64,000 nt of DNA from Gigaspora rosea (GCA_003550325.1 QKWP01001190.1:75004-139003); one strand, 5' to 3'. Shown: positions 47,618 to 59,150, numbered from the stretch's first letter. The notes: generated from the letters alone by a model not told the origin. Program-made: numbers and translations.

Positions 47618-48479
47618 TTTTTATTTACTTGTTATTTTTTTTAAAAAAATATTAAAGTTAAAATAGTATCGCAATGTTACTATTAACAAGATAGCTGGGT
47701 TCAGTTAAGATTATAAATAATTTAAGGCAGTAGATAAGGTTAAGAGGATGGGTATTAATAATTAAAAGATAGTATTAATATACTATTTTTTATTATGTTT
47801 TATTTAGAATCGAGTTCTGAATAGAATCAAGTTCTGAAACGTTATTAAAAGTAAAATAGAAGACCTTATATGCAAATTTTTCTAGTACAAGAGCTTTATC
47901 TATTTACTATATAGCGGGATACCTTTCTTTTTTCATATATAATATTACATTATTGATGCTTATCTTCCAATACTGTCTTTCCTTTTTTAATACTACTATT
48001 ATTTAATTATACTGCTTCCTTATTTATAGTAGATATATACAATTTTACAACACTTATGCATTGTGCTGATATTTTGCACTACCATCATATTTAATTTAAA
48101 ATGAATTCTTGTATTACCAACAATGTGGTCAAGAATAAATATAGAAATAAGATATAAAGTATACAAGTAAAACTAGAAACGATAAATATACAGCCAAAAT
48201 AAGTGATACAAAATAAAATATTACCTATTATGATGCCTACCATTCAATACTGCCCTTCCTTTTTTAATACTATATTATTTATTAATTATATTATTTTCTT
48301 ATTTATAGCAGTTATTCAAATTTCTATAATGCCTTTCTACTAATACCTGATATGCATAACATACTTTTAATATCAATAATTTTTAATATTAAATATAATA
48401 TAGTATATTCACCTAATTCATCTAAACTATGAATAAAATAAAACATCATTAATAAATAAATGAAATTTATTGTAAGTTT

Positions 48480-48878
48480 TATTGTAAGTTAATAAATACA
48501 AAAATTAAAAAAAAAGCAAAAATTGCAAAAAAGCAAAAATTGTGAAAAAGTAAAAATTGCGAAAAAGTAAAAATTGTGATAAAATCATGCAAAACAACTT
48601 TTTTTTTAAGTTTTTTCATACATTTTGTGGAATATATATTTATGATCCATGGTTGTTTACGAATCAAATAGGCTTATAAGATTTTGAACTCTGTTTTTTT
48701 TTTTTTTTTTATTTCGACTATAAAATTTTTTATCACCCAGGTGATCTGTGTTACTATTCATGGGTGACCCATGTTACTATCCTCAGCTGACCCGTAGTGG
48801 GATTTTTTCTACTACCTAGTGTTTACCCGGATCACCTTGGTGACCCGAGTAGGGATTTTCATAACAGGTCAGACACTA
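48480..48878. repeat. Right inverted end of the hAT
   Basis: A GCAAAAATTG repeat run, the AAATAGGCTTA..AAGATTTTGAACTCTG block shared with 22910-23030, and GGTGACCCG/GTGATCTG repeats leading to the terminus GGTCAGACACTA. Confidence 0.8.
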
Positions 48879-49485
48879 ATTTAAAGCCTTTTAATATATA
48901 ATAACTAAACCTAAAATTTGATATTACATAGTTAGGGGAGGGACAGAAATCAGCTGATTTCCTAGGGAGGGTTTAAAAAACTAGAAATTTAATATAAGGA
49001 CCTAACTAAAATAGGGGGATCAAAATTTTGGCCAAAATCGAATCAGTTAATTTCTGGCAGTACCCTTACTTTAAGAGCACCTATGTGTGACTGGTTGCAC
49101 TACCTTGCAGATAAAGCAGATATAAACTTTGTCAGTTCATGTTTAAAAGTGATAGAGGATTTCTCTTTAAATCTCTCCTATCTAGCATTAATAGTGGGTA
49201 TAAACTCAACTATATAAGAAAAAACAAATGAATAGAAAAACAAAAAGGGATAGAAAAAAGAAAAAAATAACTACAAGACCTAAACGAAAAACTAATACTA
49301 ATGATATAACTAAAAATAAAAAATAAAAAAAACAAGAAAAATTCTATGCTAATGACATAAACTAACAAAAAAAAATTATAAAAACCACAAAGGATAAAAG
49401 AAAAGAAAAAGCACTAAGACTTCTAGAGAACAGTACTAAGAAATAAAATTTATATAATTCTGCATAAATACACATTTGTCAAAGT
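48879..49485. other. Non-coding, A-rich stretch
   Basis: No gene or element boundary recognised. 49250-49440 is strongly A-rich. Confidence 0.5.
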
Positions 49486-49682
49486 ATTATATGGAGGGTG
49501 TCAATAGAAACCAGGCAAATCATTTTTAGTAATTTTTTAAACTTTAAATTAAAATATCTTAACAACTATTAAACCAATCTTTATAAAATTTTTAATAGTC
49601 CTAAGATAATTTATTCTAAAGTTTAAAAAAAATTTACTTAAAAACAATTTGTCTGGTTTCTATTGACGCCACCATATATACT
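49486..49682. mobile_element. About 195-bp palindromic MITE
   Basis: TATGGAGGGTGTCAATAGAA on the left is mirrored by the complement of TTCTATTGACGCCACCATA on the right, and similarity continues inward for some 60 bp. TA flanks would fit a mariner-type origin. Confidence 0.65.
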
Positions 49683-49961
49683 TCAAAAAAAATAAATATT
49701 AAAAAAAGCTATATCAGGCCCAGGACATGTCCTCTTAAAATAGATCAAAATCTGCCTATCCCTTAAACTATCTAGCAGGCAAATTTGTCTGTTTAAATTT
49801 TTTTTGATCAATTCTTGTACAATTTCTCAAAATTTTATTAAAGCACACCCCATAATCTCTTGACTAGAATGAAAGAATACTACATGCTAGTTGTCATATA
49901 ATTGTTATTTTGTGAAATTTTCTCAATGATATTTCAAAATCGTCTAAGTATGGCTGACTAT

Positions 49962-50334
49962 TTATATGATCTTTACGATCAAATTTAATAGTAAAAATGA
50001 TACTTTCAAATGACAATTGTGTAATATCTTCATGATCATCATGCAGAGGTACCTTTTATAATATAATATTGAAGTTGGCCAAAGATTCTTCACAGCCAAC
50101 TTTACAGAATTAGTTTTTTGAAATAATGCAAGAGAGATAAGGTTACTCAAAAGCTTGGTTAAAATGGCATATTTTACATCCTTCATATAAATTTATGCCC
50201 TTTGTTTGGATCATTTCGAGTATGTCACACTGCGGCTGTTGAATGTGGCATGTGACTCGAGCTTTTTTGGACTCACTATAACCAATTAGAATCAAAATTT
50301 CTATAAAAAAATTTTTATGCTTTATTTTTATCAA
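49962..50334 (-). pseudogene. Unidentified ORF remnant in fold-back element
   Basis: Two overlapping frames: a first with GYSESKKARVTCHIQQPQC and EGCKICHFNQAFE (Cys/His-rich), then a shifted frame with KDVKYAILTKLLSNLISL. The Cys-His spacing hints at a zinc-binding segment of a transposon protein, but no family is recognised. Confidence 0.35.
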
Positions 50335-50907
50335 ATTATTTAAATGAGCCCGCTTAAGTGGATGGTTTAAGCGATAATTAAAATTTTTAAAAAAATATAT
50401 AAACTTACTATATAACTTTGAGCTAAGATTTTTTTAAAACTTTCTTATTAACTTTAAATTAAATTTTTTAGGAATATAGAACAAGTAAAAAAAAAATTGA
50501 GCTTAAAAATTAAATTAAAATTTTGCCAATTTTGCACAAAATAAAGATATAACTTTGCCAAAAACAAATATTTTTCAATTTTAAGATTATAATATATGCA
50601 AAATCATGTTCTGAACAACTTTACTTAGACGACCTAAGTAGGTTGCCTTGTAAGAAAAATGGGTTATCTATGTACTAAAATTAAAATTTTTGGGTTTTAA
50701 ATATAAACTATTTTTTTTGATTGGATAACCTACTCTGGGACCTTAAGCAAAGTTGTTCAGTACATGATTCTACTTAGTTCAAAGTTATCGTACATTTTTT
50801 TAGACCTTTTACTAAATGAAAAATGGTGTTTAAGTTCAGAAAAAAATTTTTTTCTAAAAAATTTTTAGAAAAAAAAGTTTTTCCGAACTTTAACCTTATT
50901 TTTCACT

Positions 50908-51112
50908 TAGTAAAAGGTTAGAGAAAATGCACAGTAATGTTAGACTGAGTAGAATTATGTGCAAACCCATCTTTTTTAATGAAATCATTCAATTCTTTAC
51001 TAGTAATTCCTATTTCTTTCAGGTAATAATTAATTCTTTTTTTGGCTTCGGCTATAGTGAAGATAAAGTAAAAAGTTTTGCTGAGAGCTATGATTGACAA
51101 AAAACTCCCCAA
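50908..51112 (-). other. Possible small ORF in loop of fold-back element
   Basis: A 64-codon frame containing AEAKKRINYYLKEIGITSKELNDFIKK sits in the unique loop between inverted arms. Its composition is protein-like, with an amphipathic helix-rich look, but no family is recognised and the N-terminal part overlaps an arm. Confidence 0.3.
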
Positions 51113-51491
51113 GGGCCCAGAGTAGGTTACCTAATCAAAAAAACATTTTATATTTAAAACCCAAAAATTTTAACTTTAGTACATAGATAATCCATTTTTC
51201 TTACAAGGTAATCTACTTAGGTCGCCTAAGTAAAGTTGTTTAGGTCATAATTTTACATATACTTATAATTTTAAAATTGAAAAATATTTATTTTTGGCAA
51301 AGTTACATCTTCGTTTTGTGCAAAATTGGCAAAATTTTAATTCAATTTTTAACTATATTCCTGAAAAATTTAATTTAAAGTTAATAAGCAAGATTTAAAA
51401 GAATCTTAGCTCAAAGTTACATAGTAAATTCATATGTTTTTTTTAAAATTTTAATTATAAATAACAATGAAAGGGACATGTCCTGACACTA

Positions 51492-52440
51492 ATATCTAAA
51501 AAAAACTTCTAGAAGTAAAGAAATTTTTTCTGATATTCTTTAGACCATCCTAATGTATCATTTATTGTTTATTTTGCAGGCATCAAAATTTGTTTGTGAC
51601 CTAGCTTTGATTCAGTAGAAGCATTCCAAATTGAATAAACATTCTAATCTTTTAAAGGGGCTAAGCTAGATTTTTACTTTTTGGCAAAATTTTGAAAAAA
51701 CTAAAAAGAAATAATAAAGGTACCAAAAGTTGTAGTAAGCATAGATTTTATGCTTTGAAGAAGAATATACTTGACCAAAAATAAGTTTCTGTTTATACTT
51801 CTATCTCTTTTAACAAAAAACTTTAGAATTGTAGCTCTACTAAGGTGAGTATAGTGTTATCCTATATCCACTTCTTCAAAGATATTAGGTAACTAGAGTG
51901 ATCTTAGATAGTGAACACTTTGTGTAACTTCAAACTTTGTTACTGTGGTATATCTAAGTCAGTATGGCGTTTTTAAGAAAACTTAACAAAGAAGATTTAA
52001 GGCAATTTGCAATTACGAAAGAGGCTACAATTAAAAGTATATGAGGATACTAATAACTGTTTGATTTGTATAGTTAATAGTTGTTTTTATTATTGAAAGA
52101 GTATGAAGACTCAATGTTGAACTTGGGGTCCACATCGGCTGCTTTTATACTTTTTGAAATTTTACAAATATAATGGTCAATATCTTTTACATGTGTAATA
52201 TATACTACAACTACTATTAATAAAATATAGTATAACTATAATAAATGTAATATATATAATAAATGATATAAATATAATATACGAGATATCTAGAATATAA
52301 GCTATAAATATGACATCTTTCAGATATGTCAGATCTACGATTTTTGCCCGCAGCAATCACCTAGCCAATCAGATTGCTGATCTATTGATAAGTATAGGAG
52401 TAAATGTTTGACAACTCCTATCTTGGCAACCAGAGGTTGT
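51492..52440. other. Non-coding stretch, nothing recognised
   Basis: Mixed AT-rich DNA. No gene, repeat array or element end identified. Confidence 0.5.
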
Positions 52441-52444
52441 ACTG

Positions 52445-53262
52445 GGACGTACTATAGCTCATTCGAACCGTCTCAGCGAGCTGAGTCAAATGGTGGTGGT
52501 TTCATCGAATTCAGTTTACTAGTTCAAAAGTTATATCCGTTTCTGTAATGTTTCATAGGTCAACAATAGGTATTATGGCGCAGCTAACTTTTATGGCCGG
52601 TATTACATAATCTAAGGATTAGAATCAAATGTTTTTGGTATCATTCGATTCGGCACACCAAGCGAATCGAATAGTACCAAAATTGTTTGATTCTAATCAC
52701 TAGATTACACAATATTGCAAATTAAAAAAAAGCTAAAAAATCAACAAATTATTATATGTGTTCCAATTATGATACACACATGAAATATCGTGATCTAGTG
52801 ATTAGAATCGAACAATTTTGGTACCATTCGATTCGTCTCAATAAGACAAGTTGAATGGTACCGAAATTATTTTATTCTAATTACTACTTCACAAGTTACA
52901 AGCTATAAAAGATTAAATATTAAAAGACTTCTATTATGATGCAATAAGTTTTTTTACAAATGACTATTAGTAAAAAATTATCCGATTTTTATAAAAATTT
53001 AGAAGTAAGTAGAATTTCTTATGACGAAGAAAATTGTCTTAATAACGAAGGTCAATTTACTTAATAAAAAAAAGCCACTATCAACATTCTATGATTAGGT
53101 TTTTATTAAAGCTTAAAAGTCAAAAACTTTATTTATTTATTTAGACATCAATATCTTGTGACCCAGTAATCAGATAATTTTACTACTATTCGATTCGTCT
53201 CATCGAGATGAATCGAATAGTAATAAAATCATCCGATTCTGATTACTGATATCACGTGTGCG
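52445..53262. repeat. Family of short hairpin repeats
   Basis: Three 80-100 bp inverted repeats at about 52610-52695, 52793-52890 and 53158-53260, with a weaker fourth at 52450-52515. Each has arms like GATTAGAATCGAACAATTTTGGTACCATTCGA facing their complement across a CGTCTCA..GA loop. Arm sequences differ between copies while pairing is largely kept. Confidence 0.75.
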
Positions 53263-53584
53263 TCATAATTAGTAGTGCGCTATAATACCCATATCCACTT
53301 TATATCTTTTATAGTAACAAAGTCTTCTACTTAAAGTTCTTTTTCAGCTCTATTTCAGTTTTCTCATATTTGATCTGAAACACTTGGTTCTAGTTACTTT
53401 TAGATAAAGTTTTTGTTATGTACAAATATACTAACTCCAAAGTTTTCATAATTTGGAGATTTTAAAAAAATTGTTACAAAGGATTGTTCTATATTATTAC
53501 AATTATATCTAGTTAACAATTTATATTTTATTAAATATTAATGATTTATTATAATTTTTTATATTTTTTTCTTATTACAATCAA

Positions 53585-53790
53585 TATTTAATAAATATTA
53601 ATACTATAAATATTTATATTAAGGAAGTTTGTATTAACATTAATATGAATATTAGTATTAATAGTTAATATTAGTATAGATGTTAATATTGTTAATACTG
53701 TACTAATGTTTATATTAATGTTAATATAAATATTAGTATTAATATTAACTTTAATATTCATATAAGCATTAACACTAATGTTTATACAAA
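53585..53790. repeat. ATTAAT-rich simple repeat
   Basis: Degenerate TTAATATTAATG repeats. The 110-codon minus-strand frame over it is compositionally driven. Confidence 0.75.
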
Positions 53791-54597
53791 AGATCGAAGC
53801 AACAATAAAATACTCAAAGTGATAAAAAACATAGCAACAACAGAAAACCAAACAAAGTAAGCACCAAAAAAATGATAAAAGAAGCTTTAGAATGATACAA
53901 AAAATAATAAAATAATGCAATAAGGTACTAAAATATTAATATTAAAATTAGTATTAACTTTAATATTATTCAACCTTGAAGTTAGTGTTTATTTGACTAT
54001 TGTATATAGCTCTGAAATCAACATTTACAAAATTAACAAAACAATACTGTAAAAAAAACTAAAATTCTTGAAAATAATGATAAAAGAAGCAGCAAAATTA
54101 TTCTCTTAAAAATTTTTGGCCTAAGAAAATCAAAAAAAGCTCCAAAAAATAATGAAACAAGCACTAAAATATAAACAAAAAATAAGTATTAAAAAATAAA
54201 AAAAAAGTACCAAAACATTAATATCAAAGTTAATGTTAATGTTAATATTATAAGTTAGCATTTAGCTAACTATTCTATATAGCCCTGAAATCAATATTCT
54301 AAATTAGCAAAAATAAAAATAAAAAAACTAAAATAAAAAAATAAGAAAAAAAGTAAACAAAAAAAATCAATTTGAAAAAAAATCAATTTACTAGTAAAAT
54401 TAGATTTAGAGCCAGATTAGAATTGTTTATACATATTCTAATTGACTAAATAATAATCTATAGCATGTGATCTAATCTTTTTTTGCTATAGCTAGAGTAC
54501 TTATAATAAGTGGTTGTTATTGGTTAGGTTGTAGATAATAACTAATTTATTGCTAAATTACTATGTAAATCATGTAGTGAAGCTACATGAATTATAT
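53791..54597. other. A-rich non-coding stretch
   Basis: Two diverged copies of an AAAATATTAATAT..AGTTAG(C/T)(A/G)TTTA..AGC(C/T)CTGAAATCAA block, near 53930-54030 and 54215-54300. No gene. Confidence 0.45.
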
Positions 54598-55801
54598 AGT
54601 GTCTTTACTGAAACTATAAAAAAATAAAAATATTATGATTATATATCTATTATGTTTTTATTATATTTTAAAAAACATAATAATTACTAGTTATAAGTTA
54701 ATAATAATAATATAAATAATATATATTAAAACTGTTTTAGTAATATTAATAAAAACATTTTTAAAACATTATTAAACTAAATAAATTTCATATTTATAGT
54801 ATAATATAAATATTTATATTATATAAATATATTATATTATAATATATTTTATAATATTAAATATAATATAAATAAAACAAATCAATAATATAATGATTTA
54901 GACAAATGTGTTTACCCCAAAATCTTGCAAAAAAGATTTTTTGTTAAAATACGAAGGATGGTTTCATAAGCAAAATTACGAGATATAAGCATTTTTTAAA
55001 AATAATTTTGGTTTAAAAAATATTTTTAAAAAACTTATTTTAATATATTTTTAAAATATAATAATAATGTTTTTATAATATTTTTAATAATATTAAAATA
55101 ATGTTTTAAAAATATTTTAAAAAAATTATTTAAATTTTTTTTTAAAATATAATAATAATATTTTTACAATATTTTTAATAATGTATTAAAAACATTTTTA
55201 AAAGTTTATTTTAAGTTATTTTTAAATAATAATAATAATGTTTTTATAATAATTTTGATAATATTAAAATAATGCTTTAAAAACATTTTTAAAAAGCTTA
55301 TTTTAAACTATTTTTAAAATATAATAATAATGTTTTTATGATATTTTTAATATATTAAAATAATGTTTTAAAACCATTTTTAAAACTTTATTTAAAGTTA
55401 TTTTTAAATATAATAATAATGTTTTTATAATAATTTTGATAATATTAAAATAATGCTTTAAAAACATTTTTAAAAAATTTATTTTAAAGTATTTTTAAAA
55501 TATAGCAATAATATTTTTATAATATTTTTAATAATATTAAAATAATATTTTAAAATATTTTTAAACAATTTATTTTAAACTATTTTTAAAATATAATAAT
55601 AATGTTTTTATAATAATTTTATAATATTTTTGAAACAGATTTAAATTTTTATTTTATTTTTAAAATTTTTATTATATTATTAATATATTATAAAAACATT
55701 ATTAAAATATTTTTTTATATAAAAGCATATTTATTATATTTTCAAAATATTATTATTTTATTATAAAAACATATATACTTTTTTTTAAGTTTCAGTAAAG
55801 G
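54598..55801. mobile_element. TIR element with minisatellite core
   Basis: Left GTCTTTACTGAAACTATAAA is mirrored by the complement of TTAAGTTTCAGTAAAGG on the right. The interior is mostly an 89-bp repeat. No target duplication resolved. Confidence 0.55.
54990..55640. repeat. Seven-copy 89-bp minisatellite
   Basis: AATAATAATG-type landmarks recur near 55060, 55150, 55231, 55322, 55411, 55503 and 55592, each in a TTTTTAAAATATAATAATAA..TTTTTATAATA context. Confidence 0.8.
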
Positions 55802-56131
55802 TCCTAAAAATAATCAGTTTTTATTGCAACTTAACTAATAATATTCTATCTATAATATCTAATATAAGTACTAGTTTTTTTATATATATTAATTGATCAC
55901 TTTCTAATTATTTAAACTTTCCAATGTTTACTTTTTTTACTTTCACTTGCTTATTTTCTTATATTTACTCCTTGTTTTTTTACTTTTACTCAAGATAAAT
56001 ATATATTTAGATATTTGTATACTATATTTTAAAACACTTTGAATTTAATACTTTTTATTAACTTATTATCATTTTAAAATATACAACTGTTAAAATTATG
56101 AATTGAACTTTCTAAAGTACAAACATTCCAA
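55802..56131. other. Non-coding spacer
   Basis: No feature recognised. Confidence 0.45.
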
Positions 56132-57350
56132 TAGGGTTACTACAAACCTGGTCAAATCAAACTTTAGATCAAATTTGGGTTTAATTTGATTTGAAATCAA
56201 ATCCAAATCCTAGCTATGATTAAAAAAATATTTGAGTTGATTTGAAGCAAACTTTTTAGTTAAATTTGCGTTTGGTTTGAATTTGAGTTTGAAGTTTGCA
56301 AACTAGTTTGAGTTTGATAATATAATTAATAATCTGCCAGTCAACTGGAAAGTAATCATAGTATAATGTAATGCAGATCATATAAAAACCACTATAGACA
56401 AAATGTGGCATGCTTCTATTTAAAACTTTTTTTACTAAGTTAATGATACTTGTTAACTAATTAAAAGTTGTAGAGCTCATCAAGTCGTATCTAATAGTGG
56501 TTAGATCATCCATTTTGACCCAATGGATGGAAGGAAAACATTGAAAAACGATTGGTTGACTATATAAAATCAGGTTCATATTATTTTGCTAACAATCACT
56601 TCTCTGACATAACATTTTACTGACAAATACTTACTGACAAGTTCATTTTACTGACAGTTTGTTTTACCAAAATTCATTTCACTGACGTATTTTTTTTCAA
56701 AAAGTACTCTAACTTTAGCCCTAATTCTACCTAATTCTACTTTGACCCTAATGACAATGACCAGAATTACTTTGTCAGTGAAATGAGCTTTGGTGAAATA
56801 AACTGTCAGTAGAATGAATGTGTTAGTGAATAATCGTTAGTAAAATGTTATGTCAGTGAAGTAATTGTCCATTCTATAAAATCTCCATGTAAATAAATAT
56901 TGCTTATATAGAAATTTTATATAGTTAGCCAATCATTTTTTGATGATATATTGCTAAAATCTAGGCCAATTTGGATAGTCTAACCACTGTTAAATGCATC
57001 TTGATGAGCTCTACAACTTTCAATTAGTTGACAAGTATTATTAACTTAGTAAGAAAAAAGTTTTAAATGGAAGCATACCACATTTAGCCTATCATCACTC
57101 TTCAGTTGACAGACAGATTATCAATTAAGTAACTTGTTTAAAATATAAAAATATATTTATGTTATTCAAACTCAAACTAGTTTGCAAACTTGAAATTAAA
57201 CTCATATAGTATTTGGGTTTGGTCTGAATTTGATTATTTTTTATTTGAATTTGGGTTTGATCTCAAACTTTATAAAATTTATAGTTTGAGTTTGGTTTGA
57301 TTTGGAGTTTGATCAAATAAATCAAACCCAGATCAAACTTTAGAACCCTA
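56132..57350. mobile_element. hAT-like fold-back element with GTTTGAGTTTG arrays
   Basis: Ends TAGGGTTAC and GAACCCTA. Arrays of TTTGATTTGAAATCAAA and GTTTGAGTTTGAAGTTTGCA type line both ends. Inverted arms continue inward (CAGTCAACTGGAAAG / CTTCAGTTGACAG, ATGTGGCATGCTTC / GAAGCATACCACAT, GTAGAGCTCATCAAG / CTTGATGAGCTCTAC). Flanks end in TCCAA on both sides (5 of 8 positions). No gene. Confidence 0.7.
56572..56874. mobile_element. 303-bp palindromic element in the fold-back loop
   Basis: TATAAAATC at 56563-56571 recurs at 56875-56883, a perfect 9-bp duplication. Inside, ACTTCTCTGACATAACATTT is mirrored by AAATGTTATGTCAGTGAAGT, with further TACTGAC/GTCAGTA repeats. It sits in the loop of the surrounding fold-back element. 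Confidence 0.75.
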
Positions 57351-57369
57351 TGATCCAAGCCTTACAACC

Positions 57370-57528
57370 CAAATTTATATAGCACAAGTAATTGAAGTTT
57401 ATATAGCACAAGTAACAGAAATTCCTATAGTACAAGCAATTCAAACTTTTACAGTATAGGCAATTAAAGTTTCTATTGCACAAGTAATAAAAATTTATAT
57501 AGCACAAGCAACAGAAGTTCCTACTACA
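57370..57528. repeat. 27-bp tandem repeat
   Basis: About six units of TATATAGCACAAGTAATTGAAGTT type. The Cys/Tyr/Asn-rich minus-strand frame (57340-57552) is a by-product. Confidence 0.8.
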
Positions 57529-58155
57529 ATTTAAATCATGCCTCAAGTTCAAATTTTAAAAAATTTTAGAACTTCAAAGCTTTTGAAATTAAAGCCTCAT
57601 ATTTCAACTTACTCTTATTCTTTTGTAATAGCATCTTTAACCTTTTTATTTACTGTTTCTCTGATATTAACTTTTATAGAAAATATTTAAAACTTTTATC
57701 TGTAGTTAATAATATTATTATTCAAATTCCTTCACAAAGTTATGATCTAAAAATAAATTTGAAAATTGGTTAGATTTTATAAATTTAACTGTTTTTATTA
57801 TTAACTGTAAATTAATAAATACTTAGCTTTGCACAAATAAAGCTTCTAATAAAATTACCAAACAATGGGTATTTTAAATATAGAATGATTAAAAACTAAG
57901 TTATCAGATAATTTTAAAATGATCAAATAGTATAAACAAAAAATGTCCAGTGTGCACATAGAACATGTTGGATAATTCATAGTTATAAAAACAGCAATTT
58001 GTTAAGTCTATTATATATATGTGCTGTTCTTCAATTTTTATATTATAAACTATATAGTATATTAGAACCTTGTATTTATGAATTATAATTATCCAAGAAA
58101 TACACAAAGCAAACAGCATATGAAAACTGTAGATACTCTATATCTTTTCAATTTA
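57529..58155. other. Non-coding stretch
   Basis: No feature recognised; short frames only. Confidence 0.5.
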
Positions 58156-58156
58156 G

Positions 58157-58974
58157 ATATGGTCCGGTACAGAAAGATTTGTATCTCAAGTACTAAAATT
58201 AATTTTGTCTATATAGAAAAGTTCTTCAATTTTAACAATTTATTTATAATTTTATATGCCAAATAAAGTAGGTTCTGAGGTTCTGAGCTATCTTTTGATA
58301 TATTTTTGATGTTATTTTATAAATAATTTGTTGAGCAATAAATTTTTAAAAAAATTCAATTAAATTAAAAAAAAATAGTTTTTTTTTAAAAAAATTTAGA
58401 TTTTAGGCATTTCGCAAGCTATATGCAGTACAACTATATTGTACTATGCAGGTGCATAGCCCTGCATATGCTGAATATATGGTTAAAATTTTAGTTTAAT
58501 TGGATCAGTAGTTGTCGAGAAATAAATTTTTAAAGTTTAATGCTCAATTTACTATATAGTACAAAAGTTGTACAAAATTACATAGTAATTTTTCTACAAC
58601 TTTGTACTATATAGTAAATTGAGCATTAAACTTTAAAAATTTATTTCTTGATAACACTAATCCAATTAAGCTAAAATTTTAACCATATATTCAGCATATG
58701 CAGAGCTAGCACCTGCATAGTACTATACTGTTATACTGCATATAGCTTGCGTAATTTTCTAAAATCTAATTTTTTAAAAAAAACTATTTTTTTTAATTTA
58801 ATTAAATTTTTTAAAAATTTATTGCTCAACAAATTATTTATCAAAAGATAGCCCAGAACCTACTTTATTTGGCATAAAAAATTATAAATAAATTGTTAAA
58901 ATTGAAGAACTTTTCTATATGGACAAAATTAATTTTAGTGCTTGAGGTACAAATCTTTCTGTATCGGACTATAT
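58157..58974. mobile_element. 820-bp near-perfect hairpin element
   Basis: The left arm from TATGGTCCGGTACAGAAAG and the right arm to CTTTCTGTATCGGACTATA mirror each other for about 390 bp with a short loop near 58570. TA at both ends may be a mariner-type duplication. Transcription in either direction would give a long double-stranded RNA. Confidence 0.85.
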
Positions 58975-58996
58975 TAATAAGAAAGATCTATATATG

Positions 58997-59150
58997 CAGT
59001 GATGTTACTTGGCCATTTGGCCGGCCAATAGCCAAAAATATAAATTTTATTTTTGGCTAAAACAGCCAAATAAGGCTAGTAATCTGATTGGTCCAATATT
59101 AAAATATGTTTATTACTAATTAATTATTAACTTTAAGCATTTAAAGATAT
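58997..59150 (+). mobile_element. Truncated hAT end, CAGTGATG family (copy 1)
   Basis: Begins CAGTGATGTTACTTGGCC with GGCCGGCCAATAGCC repeats. Aligns with 59351-59520 and stops where the CAGTGTCAGAACATGTCC end begins. Confidence 0.7.

Larger units (their letters stand above)
33443..48878 (-). mobile_element. hAT transposon with long inverted ends, interrupted by a Plavaka-type element
   Basis: The left end TAGTGTTCTGACCTGTCATG and the complement of the right end TAGTGTCTGACCTGTTATG agree, and inverted similarity continues through GGGTCACC-type repeats and an AT-rich block for about 500 bp (33443-33975 against 48355-48878). Flanks ATATATAG and ATTTAAAG agree at 6 of 8 positions, consistent with an old hAT duplication. 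Transposase parts on the minus strand lie at each side of the inner element (46019-47617 and 34095-34650). The inner element accounts for about 11.4 kb of the 15.4 kb. Confidence 0.8.
49715..51491. mobile_element. Fold-back element with CAGGACATGTCC ends
   Basis: Left CAGGCCCAGGACATGTCC and complement of right TAGTGTCAGGACATGTCC. Long inverted arms (about 50374-50900 and 51110-51455) share AACTTTGAGCTAAGATT, GCAAAATTTTAATT, GGTAATCTACTTAGG and TTTGGGTTTTAAAT blocks. A related left end is at 59151-59227. Two minus-strand open frames lie inside. Confidence 0.7.

Noticed and set aside
53588-53920. 110-codon minus-strand frame rich in Asn/Ile
   Set aside because: Encoded by an ATTAAT simple repeat.
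57340-57552. Cys/Tyr-rich small protein on the minus strand
   Set aside because: 27-bp tandem repeat by-product; no signal peptide or promoter to support a secreted peptide.
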